Source of the DNA: JBBDRX01 sp040905245
GTDB taxonomy: Bacteria > Bacteroidota > Rhodothermia > Balneolales > Balneolaceae
Direction: 5' to 3'
DNA length: 26,720 bases
Assembly (NCBI GenBank): GCA_040905245.1
Contig: JBBDRX010000085.1
Coordinates: 1-26,720 of the forward strand
The notes beneath the pieces were generated by a model. The model did not search any database. It saw only the letters and a list, made by a program, of their open reading frames with translations, and was not told the DNA's origin. The stretch's first letter is position 1, and the number at the start of each line of letters is the position of its first letter. Position numbers and translations under genes: made by a program. Positions 16,212-24,686 of this stretch are shown here, in pieces.

Positions 16212-17220
16212 GATGCTGTCTGGTTGCCATGGATACGGCCAGATTGTAAGCTGCTTCGAAGGATGTGGATTCTGCCTGCCCCTGTCCGGCTATATCGAAT
16301 CCGGTTCCGTGATCCGGTGAGGTCCTGATTATAGGAAGTCCGGCTGTGAAATTAACCCCGCGGCCAAAGGAAAGGGTTTTGAATGGAATGAGTCCCTGAT
16401 CGTGATACATGGCCAGTATTGCATCATAAGAACGCCACTGACCGCTTCCAAAAAAGCCATCTGCGGCAAATGGCCCATCTGCCTGAATGCCTCTTTTATT
16501 AGCAGAGTCAAGTTCAGGACGAAGGATTTCGATCTCTTCGCGGCCAATGACTCCGCCATCCCCGGCGTGCGGGTTCAGCCCGAGAAGAGCAAGACGGGGC
16601 TCCGGAATCCCGAAATCTCTCTGCATGGACAAATGTAATTCTGCCAATTCGGTTCGGATGCGCTGCCTGTTTATCAATTTCGGAACCTTGGAGAGCGGAA
16701 CGTGGACAGTCGCCAGTGCAACCCGCAGCGTATCACTGGTCAAAATCATCTGAACATGGTCGGTTCCGGTTCGTTCCGCAAGAAATTCCGTGTGCCCAGG
16801 ATGCCGGAACCCGGCCATTGATATCGCCTCTTTGGAGATGGGAGCTGTTACCAGTGCGTCAGCCTGGTGTTGAAGACAGAGATCTACTCCTGTGGAGACG
16901 GCTTCCATGGAGCAGGTGCCTGTATGGGCCGTCGGAATGCCCGGTTCTATCTGAAGGCCTTCTGAGTGTTTGATCTCCAGTACAGGCAGGGAAGTATCCG
17001 GACGATTCACCAGTGAAGGGATTTCGTCTCCCTGTTGGATTTTCAATAGTTGAAACGGATCTTTCCATTTCGACTGGTAGAATTGAAACAGCTCTTGAAA
17101 GCCAATAAGGATTGGACGCGACCGGCTTCGATCGATCCGTTTCAGGGCTTTCAGTATGACTTCCGGACCAATACCGTTGTAGTCTCCCATGCTGATTGCG
17201 ATGATCGGTTTTGCAGACAT
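16201..17220 (-). CDS. pdxA: 4-hydroxythreonine-4-phosphate dehydrogenase
   Basis: The 339-residue PdxA oxidises 4-phosphohydroxy-L-threonine in the DXP-dependent route to pyridoxal phosphate. It starts with the family signature ISMGDYNGIGPEV. The three metal-binding histidines are visible at H173 (ALATVHVPL), H218 (LNPHAGDGG) and H273 (MYHDQG), followed by GRGVNFTAGLP and RTSPDHGTGFDIAG. E. coli PdxA has 329 residues. The ATG at 17220 is preferred to an upstream in-frame start: it yields the canonical N-terminus and has a GGGAGGAG Shine–Dalgarno at ideal distance. That element overlaps the end of the GWxTD gene, which stops two bases upstream. Co-transcription with GWxTD and TPR genes is certain from spacing alone. 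Confidence 0.95.
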   Translation of the reverse strand: MSAKPIIAISMGDYNGIGPEVILKALKRIDRSRSRPILIGFQELFQFYQSKWKDPFQLLKIQQGDEIPSLVNRPDTSLPVLEIKHSEGLQIEPGIPTAHTGTCSMEAVSTGVDLCLQHQADALVTAPISKEAISMAGFRHPGHTEFLAERTGTDHVQMILTSDTLRVALATVHVPLSKVPKLINRQRIRTELAELHLSMQRDFGIPEPRLALLGLNPHAGDGGVIGREEIEILRPELDSANKRGIQADGPFAADGFFGSGQWRSYDAILAMYHDQGLIPFKTLSFGRGVNFTAGLPIIRTSPDHGTGFDIAGQGQAESTSFEAAYNLAVSMATRQHHEA

Positions 17221-17221
17221 G

Positions 17222-18643
17222 TTACTCCTCCCTGACAAGTCGAAAATCTCCGAATCCCGAGGTGGCTTCAAAGATCAGTGTGCGGTCGGGATAGTACCAG
17301 ATTTCGCGGGTCGGAGCATCGGTCGGATATCGCCTCTCGGTACGACGAGGTTCTCCATAGAGGATGAGCGAACGTCCCTGATCCGATTCGTAGCCGGGAC
17401 GTTCCGGAGTCGTAAATCGGGTCCATGCCTGATCGATCCGGGAGTAATATTCCACCATAAGTTCATTGAATTCAGTTTCCGGAGTGGGATCTCGTTGTTC
17501 CCAGAACGTTCGGAAACGATTCTCTCTCTCGCTGCGTTTTCCCCGTCTCATTTCGCGAAGTTCGTTATTACCAAGGATAAACTTCAGCATATCAATGGCA
17601 ACATCCAGGTTGAGCAGGCTGACAGGCATATCGATCCATCTGGATTCGACGCGCTGAGTAGCGACCGGAGCATTATTTCCGTCAACTTTGACCACGATCT
17701 CCATCGACTGGTTGGGGAACTGGCTGTTCGGGAGGGAAACCAGGAAAAAAGGATATCCGTTTTCGGATTCCCGGGCCGAGAGAATGGGCTCTTTTTCGTC
17801 CCCTGAGAATTGAAACCCCTCAGTGCGGATGATGGAATTTTGCTCAATGGTCGTTGAGAAGATTGGTTGGGTATCACTGTCCCGTTTCGTATTCCCAGTC
17901 AATGGGTAAACGTTGAGCCGGTATCGGCCCATTTCGGATCCGGCCGGGAGTTGCACAAGAAGCTCCGCGTCTTCGCCATAGAGGAGTTGCGATCCGAAGT
18001 TGAGCAATCTCATTCGAATCTGGTTATTGGATCTCTCTGATTGGGAGAGAAGGATGATGGCTCCGGATGTCTGTTCCTGGAAATCGGGAATGTTTATGGT
18101 CTGTTCCCGGGGGGAATCGTTGCGCGAATCGCGTCGATTCCGGGGCGACGTTGCCCTCTCACTATTGTTGACGTCCACCCGAAGCCGGTACTCTCCCGGC
18201 GAAAGAGTTTCGGCAACCGCTCCTTCCAGGTAGTCGACTTTGGATTGTGTCTGCTCGTATGTTCCGGTTCTGACGGTATCGATCCAGGCTTTTCGGGACA
18301 AAGGCTGCCGATCACGAAAAATCTCCGTATTTAATCGGGCGATTGCGGTGAATGAATGTTCTTTGTGTCTTTCGTCCGAACTGCTTTGTGTCTGTCGAAA
18401 AGGGAGGGAGTTGTAATCCAGCCGGAAGCTGATTACGAGCAGGCTGTTTTCGTCAGTTGCTGGCAGAAGGATGTGATCCTGATAAAATCCGGGTCGTTCG
18501 GTTCTTTGCAGCAGGTCCGCATAGGTGACGGAACGTTGTGCGGAAACCTCTGCCGGGTAAAAACCCGCCAGAAGCAGGATTACAGCGACCATTATCTGTA
18601 CGGTAGGGAGAGTTGTGAATCGATTTTTCTCTGCTCTGTTCAT
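17222..18643 (-). CDS. GWxTD-domain protein with signal peptide
   Basis: The 473-residue protein starts with a signal peptide (positive MNRAEKNRF, hydrophobic core about 18-30, likely cleavage after A35 in VSA-QRS) and is exported. The C-terminal domain carries the GWxTD family landmarks: FWEQRDPTPETEFNE at about 380-394, YYSRIDQAW, and an YGEP turn near 429. The eponymous motif is degenerate: it reads G417-Y-E-S-D instead of G-W-x-T-D. GWxTD proteins are found mainly in Bacteroidota/Rhodothermota relatives and have no established function. The preceding 300 residues look like β-rich domains. The start is one base after the TPR stop and the stop is two bases before pdxA, so translation is probably coupled. 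Confidence 0.85.
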   Translation of the reverse strand: MNRAEKNRFTTLPTVQIMVAVILLLAGFYPAEVSAQRSVTYADLLQRTERPGFYQDHILLPATDENSLLVISFRLDYNSLPFRQTQSSSDERHKEHSFTAIARLNTEIFRDRQPLSRKAWIDTVRTGTYEQTQSKVDYLEGAVAETLSPGEYRLRVDVNNSERATSPRNRRDSRNDSPREQTINIPDFQEQTSGAIILLSQSERSNNQIRMRLLNFGSQLLYGEDAELLVQLPAGSEMGRYRLNVYPLTGNTKRDSDTQPIFSTTIEQNSIIRTEGFQFSGDEKEPILSARESENGYPFFLVSLPNSQFPNQSMEIVVKVDGNNAPVATQRVESRWIDMPVSLLNLDVAIDMLKFILGNNELREMRRGKRSERENRFRTFWEQRDPTPETEFNELMVEYYSRIDQAWTRFTTPERPGYESDQGRSLILYGEPRRTERRYPTDAPTREIWYYPDRTLIFEATSGFGDFRLVREE

Positions 18644-18644
18644 C

Positions 18645-19268
18645 TTATGAATTTGTCACTTGTTCGAGCCGTTGAATCAGTTCCGAAAGTTCTGAATGGT
18701 CCGGGACAAAACGTAATCCTTTTTTGGCATAGTTGAGCGCCTCTTCAATAGCTCCGACGTTTTCCAGAATCCAGGCGATATTGTGCCAGGCGTCTCCAAA
18801 GGAGGGATCCAGCTCTACGGTTTTCTCATAGGAGCGGCTCGCCTCCAGATGTTGGTTGTTTCTGAGATAGAAGTTGCCCAGGTTAAAATGGGAAAGTGGG
18901 GTATCCGGAGACAGCTGAACAAGATATTGAAAGGTCTCAAGCGACTTCTCCAGGTCCCCCGCCTGTTCCCAGGCATCCGCCAGATTTGTTAACGAGGGAA
19001 TGTGGTCTGGCTTCAGCTCGATCGCCTGCAGGTAGTGGTCAATTGCTTTTTCCGGCCGGTTTGCCTCCATATAGCTATTGCCCAGATTAAAGTGACAGAT
19101 CGCGTTGGATGGATTCAGTTCGAGGGATCGCCTGAAGCTCTCAATTGCCTTTTCATAGATGCCTGACAAGTGATGTCCGATGCCATACTCCATCCAGAGC
19201 GTCGGGTTTTTCTGATCGGCTTCCAGCTCCTCTTCAATTTGTTGAAGGTGCTGTTGAATCTGTTTCAT
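18645..19268 (-). CDS. Tetratricopeptide-repeat protein
   Basis: The 207-residue protein consists almost entirely of five consecutive 34-residue TPRs (about 20-53, 54-87, 88-121, 122-155 and 156-189), each with the W/L–G–Y–A–F–A–P pattern and ending in …P. A short helix precedes them and a capping helix follows. There is no signal peptide or membrane segment, so it is probably cytoplasmic, acting as a protein-binding scaffold. A GGGAG element precedes the ATG. It lies 21 bases after the patatin–OMP gene and one base before the GWxTD gene, suggesting a shared complex or pathway with the latter. No specific partner can be named from sequence. Confidence 0.88.
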   Translation of the reverse strand: MKQIQQHLQQIEEELEADQKNPTLWMEYGIGHHLSGIYEKAIESFRRSLELNPSNAICHFNLGNSYMEANRPEKAIDHYLQAIELKPDHIPSLTNLADAWEQAGDLEKSLETFQYLVQLSPDTPLSHFNLGNFYLRNNQHLEASRSYEKTVELDPSFGDAWHNIAWILENVGAIEEALNYAKKGLRFVPDHSELSELIQRLEQVTNS

Positions 19269-19289
19269 GATCCGGTTTCTCCCAAAGCG

Positions 19290-21473
19290 TTAAAATTCAT
19301 AACCAATCTGAAGTTCCCACAACAACGGGTTTCTTGCGCTCCCCGAAAGTATCAGCTCTACAGGCCCCAGAATTGTGAGACCACCGGCCGTAATACTGAA
19401 TCCGGTTTTGTAGGAGTTTTCCATTGGTTTCCACGTCCAGTTCTCGAAACTGTTTCCGGCATAGAGATCCAGACGAATAAAACGGTGTCGAAAGAACTCG
19501 TATTGTGCACCCATTGAAGCCATCTGTATAGAGCGGTTACTGAGTTCGTATCGCCGGTATCCTCCGAACCGTATCATGCCGAGGGTGCGATCTCTCCGGT
19601 TGGGAGAGTGCCAGTAGCTCCAGGGGAGCTGCGCGCCTTCCGAACGTCCCAGATAGAGTGTGTGCTGTATGGAGAAAACCTCGGAGAGCGGATACCACGC
19701 TTTCCAGTAGAAGCGCTGCTCGTTGAATGTGATCGGACTCCCGAAAAAGCCGTCTGATACGGTTGTCTGAAGCAGCAACTTGTGCCCTCGTGTGGTCCAG
19801 GATCTTCGATCGACCGTTTCCAGAAAAAAGCGACCGTAGACTGCGTGATAGTCTCGCTCGGAATATGGAATACGATCGCTGTTGATCTCCTGGGTGAAGA
19901 ACGTAAAATCTTTTCGAACTCCCATACCCAGAAGGTAGGTTCGGCTCAGAAACGTTCCCGCAAAAAGATCGGCCCGGAAAAGGTGGCTATGCAGGCTTGC
20001 TGCCCGTTGTCCACTATCGAAATCGCTGATCTGCTCTCGTGTGTAGAAAAATCGTGCATTAAAGCCGATTCGGGAGCGGCCGCTCCCGTAGGCCAGGTAG
20101 TCTGTTAAAAATTCGGTATCTCTTCCCAATCTTGCATTTAATCGCAGGCTGGAACCTCGATGAAGAAGATTTCGGAACGAGGTTTGCAGAAAAATCGAAG
20201 CGTGAGTTTGTGATTCATATCGTGCACCTGCCCGAAAGCTATCGTCATTGTTTTCGACAACCCGAACCTCCAGCCTGTATCGATTCTGATCAGGTTCGAG
20301 GCGGTGAATCCGGTAGGTGATCAGTAGAAAAAGCCGCGAGCTGTAGAGTCGGTTAAGAGGCCGTTCAATTTCCTCTGCGGTCACACTGCGATGCAATAAA
20401 CCATTCAACTCTGCCAGAATCACGTCGGATGCGACATATTCATTTCCGGTAACGGTAATCTCCTCAATGGTTACAGGTGTATCCGGCATGCGCTGATGCC
20501 GATGATGGCCTTTCTGTCCGGAGGCGATGGTACTCAGTTCCAACAGGTGAGTTTTGGCACTTCGTTCACCGGCATTTACAAGCTCCGAAACCGTCTCGAA
20601 CCCATAAAAATTGTACTGATCCAGGTTTTCAACCCGAATAACCAGATCTGCCATCTCTTTCTGCTCATCGGATTTTTCGATCATCCGGTAGTGGATAGTC
20701 TGGTTCAGGATGGAAGTCATACTGTTGAGCTCTTCGGACTTCCGAAGTGGAGATGTCACATCAACAGCGATCACATAGTCGGCCCCCATTTCGATGACCT
20801 CTTCCACCGGCAGGTTTCGTACCAATCCCCCGTCTACCAGGGTACGATCTCCTACCTGATAGGGAACAAAAGCTGTCGGAAATGAGATACTGGCCCGAAT
20901 GGCATCGGGAAGATATCCGGATCGGAAAGTGACAGCTTCTCCGGTCTCCAGGTCGGTGGCTACCGATGCAAACGGAATTGGAAACTTTGAAAAGTCTTCC
21001 ACGGGATGAACCGGCCACGTCTGTCTGGCAATCCAGTTGAAGATGTTCTGTCCGGCGACGACACCACTTGGCAGGTTAATACCACGATCGCTGATTGGAA
21101 ACGAGAGAATAAATCGTTCGTGATCCTGTTTCTCAAACATGGAGAGAAGACGTCTGCTGTGGCGGTCCGAAAAAAGCTCCTCCCAGTCAGTATCTTCTGC
21201 AAGCCGTACCATCTCTTCAGGTGTATACCCTATGGAATAGAGGGCGCCAATAAGACTCCCAATACTGGTTCCAGCTATGTAGTCGACATGAATTCCAGCC
21301 TCTTCCAGTACCTTGATCGCTCCGATGTGTGCAAGGCCTTTTGCTCCGCCGCCGCTCAGCACAAGTCCGATACGTTGTCCGTCACTGGTCTGTTGATTTG
21401 ATTGCCGGGCGGATAGCAGAGCCGGGAATAGAAACAACAAGATAAGAAAGAGTGCTTGTTTGCCCGGTTGCAT
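19290..21473 (-). CDS. Patatin-like phospholipase fused to an Omp85 barrel (type Vd-like)
   Basis: The 727-residue outer-membrane protein has a signal peptide (1-22, LSA cleavage), a patatin lipase domain, one POTRA-like domain (about 333-408) and a 16-strand-type Omp85 barrel ending in the C-terminal Phe of GYEF. Patatin residues are complete: oxyanion loop SGGGAKG at 40-46, nucleophile S70 in GTSIG, and D214 in DGGLVRN. This architecture matches PlpD/type Vd passenger-barrel proteins, which expose or release a phospholipase. Bacteroidota homologues are often kept as integral envelope proteins. The substrate is inferred, not seen. It follows the SUI1 gene by 12 bases and precedes the TPR gene by 21. 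Confidence 0.93.
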   Translation of the reverse strand: MQPGKQALFLILLFLFPALLSARQSNQQTSDGQRIGLVLSGGGAKGLAHIGAIKVLEEAGIHVDYIAGTSIGSLIGALYSIGYTPEEMVRLAEDTDWEELFSDRHSRRLLSMFEKQDHERFILSFPISDRGINLPSGVVAGQNIFNWIARQTWPVHPVEDFSKFPIPFASVATDLETGEAVTFRSGYLPDAIRASISFPTAFVPYQVGDRTLVDGGLVRNLPVEEVIEMGADYVIAVDVTSPLRKSEELNSMTSILNQTIHYRMIEKSDEQKEMADLVIRVENLDQYNFYGFETVSELVNAGERSAKTHLLELSTIASGQKGHHRHQRMPDTPVTIEEITVTGNEYVASDVILAELNGLLHRSVTAEEIERPLNRLYSSRLFLLITYRIHRLEPDQNRYRLEVRVVENNDDSFRAGARYESQTHASIFLQTSFRNLLHRGSSLRLNARLGRDTEFLTDYLAYGSGRSRIGFNARFFYTREQISDFDSGQRAASLHSHLFRADLFAGTFLSRTYLLGMGVRKDFTFFTQEINSDRIPYSERDYHAVYGRFFLETVDRRSWTTRGHKLLLQTTVSDGFFGSPITFNEQRFYWKAWYPLSEVFSIQHTLYLGRSEGAQLPWSYWHSPNRRDRTLGMIRFGGYRRYELSNRSIQMASMGAQYEFFRHRFIRLDLYAGNSFENWTWKPMENSYKTGFSITAGGLTILGPVELILSGSARNPLLWELQIGYEF

Positions 21474-21485
21474 GACTATAAGTAT

Positions 21486-21716
21486 TCAGGACGTTAAAAT
21501 CTCAAATCCTTCATCTTCCAGAATCGGGATCACACGGTTTTTCAGAGATCCATTCAGATGGATTTCTTTTCCGGAGATATGCCCACCTGTTCCGCAGGAC
21601 GACTTCAGCCTGGAGGCCAGTTTCTCTATCACCTGGGGGTTGTGAAGGATATTTGAAATGATTGTAACCGGCTTTCCTGTTTTTGGATTCCTGGATTCCC
21701 GAATGGTCAACTTCAT
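21486..21716 (-). CDS. SUI1/YciH-family translation initiation factor-like protein
   Basis: This small, basic 76-residue protein resembles the SUI1 (eIF1) fold. The core GTGGHISGKEIHLNG at about 42-56 is the family's conserved G-T-G-G…E-I-x-L-x-G β-hairpin, and NRVIPILEDEGFEI the following helix and strand. It starts RESRNPKTGKPVTII, the usual first strand. E. coli YciH has 108 residues; this lacks an N-terminal extension. YciH-type factors influence start-site fidelity or stress translation in bacteria, but function here is inferred. It is the promoter-proximal gene of the minus-strand envelope operon, ending 12 bases before the patatin–OMP start. Confidence 0.82.
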   Translation of the reverse strand: MKLTIRESRNPKTGKPVTIISNILHNPQVIEKLASRLKSSCGTGGHISGKEIHLNGSLKNRVIPILEDEGFEILTS

Positions 21717-21996
21717 AGCTGTCTAATTTGTCTGCATGAGTATTATTATTCCCAAGATACAGATTCTTTGGGAGACTCCCGGCCTCCCCTCGAAGCTGTT
21801 CACTCGTTCCGGAAGGCAAGAATCGTAATGATTATTACGGAAAAAATCGTATCATTCGATCCGTAAAAAAGCCCTGGAAATGTTCATTGTGTGCGATACA
21901 GAAGCCGTTGGTTTCGTCGTTCGCACTCTTTGGGCCGTGAGCCTCAGGCATATCCGGGCAATTCACAATTTTGAGCACTAACTGACGGATAGTTGA
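21717..21996. other. Divergent intergenic region, SUI1 operon / eda-kdgK
   Basis: No coding sequence is evident in these 280 bases. The interval must hold promoters for both the long minus-strand operon and eda-kdgK. CAATTTTG at 21966-21973, one base from TAnnTTTG and 23 bases before eda, is a weak plus candidate; the minus strand has TATCTTGG (21752-21759), also one mismatch. GGGAG-A-CTCCC at 21770-21780 is a perfect odd palindrome. Overlapping CGTAA/TTACG half-sites lie at 21824-21866. Confidence 0.4.
21824..21866. promoter_or_regulatory. Three overlapping CGTAA/TTACG half-sites upstream of eda
   Basis: CGTAAT-GATT-ATTACG (21824-21839) is a perfect palindrome. Its right arm also pairs as TTACGG (21835-21840) with CCGTAA (21861-21866), with ATCG…CGAT pairing inside that second repeat. 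The two structures share the middle arm and so exclude each other in RNA, or form three operator half-sites in DNA. It lies 130 bases before the eda start. Regulation of eda-kdgK, or of the divergent operon, is inferred. Confidence 0.35.
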
Positions 21997-22650
21997 ATGA
22001 CACACAAGGATATTGCCGCACGTATTGAAAGAGATAAACTGGTTGCTGTAGTACGGCTGGATGATGTTACGGATCTATATCCGGTTGCAGAAGCGCTTCT
22101 CAAGGGAGGCGTCTCTATTATTGAATTGACGATGACCATTCCGGGAGTCCTGAAAGAAATTGGAGCGTTCCGAAAGAAAATGGGGGACGATGTCCTGGTG
22201 GGGCTGGGTTCTGTACTGAACGAGGATACAGCCCGGAGAGCTGTGGAAGCGGGTACCCAGTTTGTCGTAAGCCCGATCATGAAAGCCGGAATCATCAAGG
22301 CAGCTCACGAAGCGGGTGTACCTACAGCCGTCGGAGCTTATTCACCAACGGAAATACAAGAGGCCTGGGACCTGGGATCCGAAATCGTAAAGGTATTTCC
22401 GGCCAACCAGCTTGGCCCATCCTACATCAAGGCGGTCCGGGCACCCATGCCGCACCTGAAGATTATGCCAACCGGCGGTGTTAGTAAAGAGAATGTACAC
22501 GAGTGGCTGAATGTCGGATGTTGTGCTCTGGGTGTTGGGAGTGCCCTGGTAGACATGAAAGCAATTCGGGATCGGCGGTTTGACGTGCTTACCGAGAATG
22601 CACGTATTTTCAGTGACAATGTGAAATCTTACAAAGAAAAAACAGCTTGA
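21997..22650 (+). CDS. eda: 2-dehydro-3-deoxy-phosphogluconate (KDPG/KHG) aldolase
   Basis: The 217-residue class I aldolase cleaves KDPG to pyruvate and glyceraldehyde-3-phosphate. The Schiff-base lysine is K132 in EIVKVFPA, the acid/base glutamate E43 in IIELTMTIPG, and R20 in AVVR is kept. The phosphate-binding loops PTGGV (158-162) and GVGSALV follow. The residue matching E. coli R49 is threonine (TMT rather than TLRT), a variant common in the KHG/KDPG branch outside proteobacteria. The gene is four bases upstream of kdgK, giving a two-gene KDG-to-triose module typical of uronate (pectin, alginate) breakdown or a semi-phosphorylative Entner–Doudoroff route. No transporter or hydrolase for such sugars is nearby. 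Confidence 0.95.
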   Translation: MTHKDIAARIERDKLVAVVRLDDVTDLYPVAEALLKGGVSIIELTMTIPGVLKEIGAFRKKMGDDVLVGLGSVLNEDTARRAVEAGTQFVVSPIMKAGIIKAAHEAGVPTAVGAYSPTEIQEAWDLGSEIVKVFPANQLGPSYIKAVRAPMPHLKIMPTGGVSKENVHEWLNVGCCALGVGSALVDMKAIRDRRFDVLTENARIFSDNVKSYKEKTA

Positions 22651-22654
22651 TATC

Positions 22655-23692
22655 ATGAGTAAAAAAAAGGTTGTAACCTTCGGCGAAATTATGCTGCGTC
22701 TGTCAACTCCCGGCTATAGTCGGTTTGTACAGGCAGACCGGTTCGATGTTCATTATGGTGGTGGTGAGGCGAATGTTGCTGTGGCACTCTCCGGTTATGG
22801 AGCAGAAAGCTACTTTATTACCCGTCTCCCCGAACATGAAATCGGACAGGCTGCACTGAATGCAGTTCGCCGGTATGGAGTTCACGACGACCACATTCTG
22901 AGAGGCGGTGACAAACTCGGCGCTTATTTTCTGGAGACCGGTGCCAGCCAGCGACCCTCAAAAGTAATTTATGACCGTGAAGGTACAGCCGTTCAGGGTT
23001 TGAAGCCGGATATGCTGGACTGGGATGCTGTATTCAAGGATGTCGACTGGTTTCACTGGACAGGAATTACTCCCGCACTTGGAAAAAATCTACAGGAGAG
23101 CCTGGGTGCTGCCTGCAAAGCTGCAAAGAGAGCGGGTACGACGATCAGCTGTGATCTGAACTTCAGGGCGAAGCTCTGGACCGAGAAAGAGGCGCAAGCC
23201 GTTATGAACCCGCTGATGAAATATGTGGATGTTTGTATTGCCAATGAGGAAGATGTACAGAAGAGTCTCGGCTTTGACGCTGGAACAACCGATGTTGAAT
23301 CGGCCGAGCTGGATGAGGAGGGATACTTCCGGCTTGCCAAATCTCTTCGCGAGAAATTTGGATTTGAGCGGGTGGCCATTACTCTCCGGGAGAGTTTTTC
23401 TGCGAGCAAAAATGGATGGAGCGCAATTCTTCATGACGACGAAGAGTGTAAATCTCCTGTACGCTCCAGCCGCTACGAAATCCAGCTCGTCGATCGGGTT
23501 GGCGGAGGAGATTCATTTGCTTCAGGCCTGATCTATGGACTACTGCATCTGGACGACAGCCGGGAAGCTCTTGAATTTGCTGTTGCAGCGTCCTGTCTGA
23601 AGCAGACGATTCCCGGAGACTTCAATCTGGTTCGAACCGACGAAGTCTTCAAACTGATTCGAAGCGGCGGATCCGGACGAGTCGAGCGATAA
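22655..23692 (+). CDS. kdgK: 2-keto-3-deoxygluconate kinase, PfkB family
   Basis: The 345-residue sugar kinase phosphorylates KDG at O6 to KDPG, the substrate of Eda just upstream. PfkB landmarks are VTFGEIMLRL at the N-terminus, the substrate-binding GGGEANVAVALSGYG (35-49), SCDLNFR (165-171) and the C-terminal anion hole with catalytic base D286 in DRVGGGDSFASG. Length is slightly above the usual 310-340. The start follows the eda stop by four bases without a clear Shine–Dalgarno, which suggests translational re-initiation. Assignment to KDG rather than another sugar rests on family resemblance and on the eda partner. A strong terminator follows 40 bases after the stop. Confidence 0.93.
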   Translation: MSKKKVVTFGEIMLRLSTPGYSRFVQADRFDVHYGGGEANVAVALSGYGAESYFITRLPEHEIGQAALNAVRRYGVHDDHILRGGDKLGAYFLETGASQRPSKVIYDREGTAVQGLKPDMLDWDAVFKDVDWFHWTGITPALGKNLQESLGAACKAAKRAGTTISCDLNFRAKLWTEKEAQAVMNPLMKYVDVCIANEEDVQKSLGFDAGTTDVESAELDEEGYFRLAKSLREKFGFERVAITLRESFSASKNGWSAILHDDEECKSPVRSSRYEIQLVDRVGGGDSFASGLIYGLLHLDDSREALEFAVAASCLKQTIPGDFNLVRTDEVFKLIRSGGSGRVER

Positions 23693-23730
23693 GTCCTGTC
23701 TGGCAAGCGTAAAATTCGGATACGGATACA

Positions 23731-23773
23731 AAAAAGCCCCGGCTTCTTCATGAAGTTCGGGGCTTTTATTTTA
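23731..23773. terminator. Strong bidirectional intrinsic terminator
   Basis: AAAAAGCCCCG (23731-23741) pairs with CGGGGCTTTT (23758-23767), and the inner CTTC…GAAG extends the stem to a five-base loop. T-rich tracts follow on both strands, so it can end kdgK on plus and the convergent uspA on minus. It is the only strong intrinsic terminator I see in the window. Confidence 0.88.
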
Positions 23774-23834
23774 GGAATCTGTGCAGGACGGAGGGTTCAC
23801 CGGCCTGGCAATGAATCTATCATAAACGGACAAA

Positions 23835-24686
23835 TCAGGGACTCAAAAAGAGTGGTGTATTTGACTGTGTGATCAGATCGTGAGTGGTCGAGCCGAAGGT
23901 CAGCCGTTTGATGGCCGAAACCGAATGGGCTCCAAGAACGATCAGATCTGCATTGACCTCTTTCTGCTTCTCCAGAATCACCCTGGACGGCTTACTGTCA
24001 CGAATAATCTCCTTTTGAATAGTACGAATACCGTGCTCTTTCAGGTAGTACTCGGCATAATCAAGGATGGATTCAGAACCGTCACTGTCCGATTTTTCTC
24101 CACCATTTACATGAAGGAGCGTGATTTCGTTCTCTCTGCTTTGCGAGAGTAGATGGACGTAACTTTTCAGTGATCTGGCCGATGCGTTGCTCCCGTCAAA
24201 AGCGATGAGAGTACGGTTGATTTCATGGTAGTTGTCGGGGATAACGAGAGTCGGGGAGACACCGTGTTTGACAATTTTTGCAAGGGTTTTTGTCTCTCTT
24301 TTGGGTTCATTGTAGAAGAAGTGAGAGTCTCTTCCCGCGACCAACAGGTCGTGATACTTCATTCCCTCAATAATCCGGTCGTATGATGCCCCCTCTTTTC
24401 GAATGGCCGTATATCGGACACCTTCTTTCTCCACCGTGTTTTTGAATCGGCCCAGGAGTTTTTCCGCGACGGCCCGGCTCTCTTCACTCAACTCTTCCCA
24501 GAGATCTCTTGCATGATGCGTAGCGTCAATTTCTCCTGTAATTCCTGTAGGGTAGATGTTACTGGTATCTACGACAGCCAGTCCGGTCAGGGAGGCGTCA
24601 TATATTTTTGCCAGTGAGACCGCGTATTGTGTTGCTACAGGTGTATCTTCATCAGGATCCAGTGCAACCAGAATTCGTTTGATCAT
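23835..24686 (-). CDS. Tandem-domain universal stress protein
   Basis: The 283-residue protein has two UspA domains, about 1-145 and 148-283. Each begins with the β1 pattern (KRILVALDPDED and RTLIAFDGSNAS). The second ends with LGAHSVSAIKRLTFGSTTHDLI, which follows the ATP-binding G-x2-G-x9-G-S/T layout except that the second Gly is Ser. The first has VAGRDSHFF…, more diverged. Nucleotide binding is therefore plausible but not certain. The ATG at 24686 is chosen over an in-frame start 29 codons upstream because it places MIKRILVALD at the N-terminus, as in the family. It is divergent from the symporter genes, and such Usp proteins often accompany this symporter type. Confidence 0.92.
   Translation of the reverse strand: MIKRILVALDPDEDTPVATQYAVSLAKIYDASLTGLAVVDTSNIYPTGITGEIDATHHARDLWEELSEESRAVAEKLLGRFKNTVEKEGVRYTAIRKEGASYDRIIEGMKYHDLLVAGRDSHFFYNEPKRETKTLAKIVKHGVSPTLVIPDNYHEINRTLIAFDGSNASARSLKSYVHLLSQSRENEITLLHVNGGEKSDSDGSESILDYAEYYLKEHGIRTIQKEIIRDSKPSRVILEKQKEVNADLIVLGAHSVSAIKRLTFGSTTHDLITQSNTPLFLSP

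Noticed and set aside
17221..17271. N-terminal extension of PdxA
   Set aside because: It would overlap the GWxTD gene; the ATG at 17220 has a strong GGAGGAG element and the family N-terminus.
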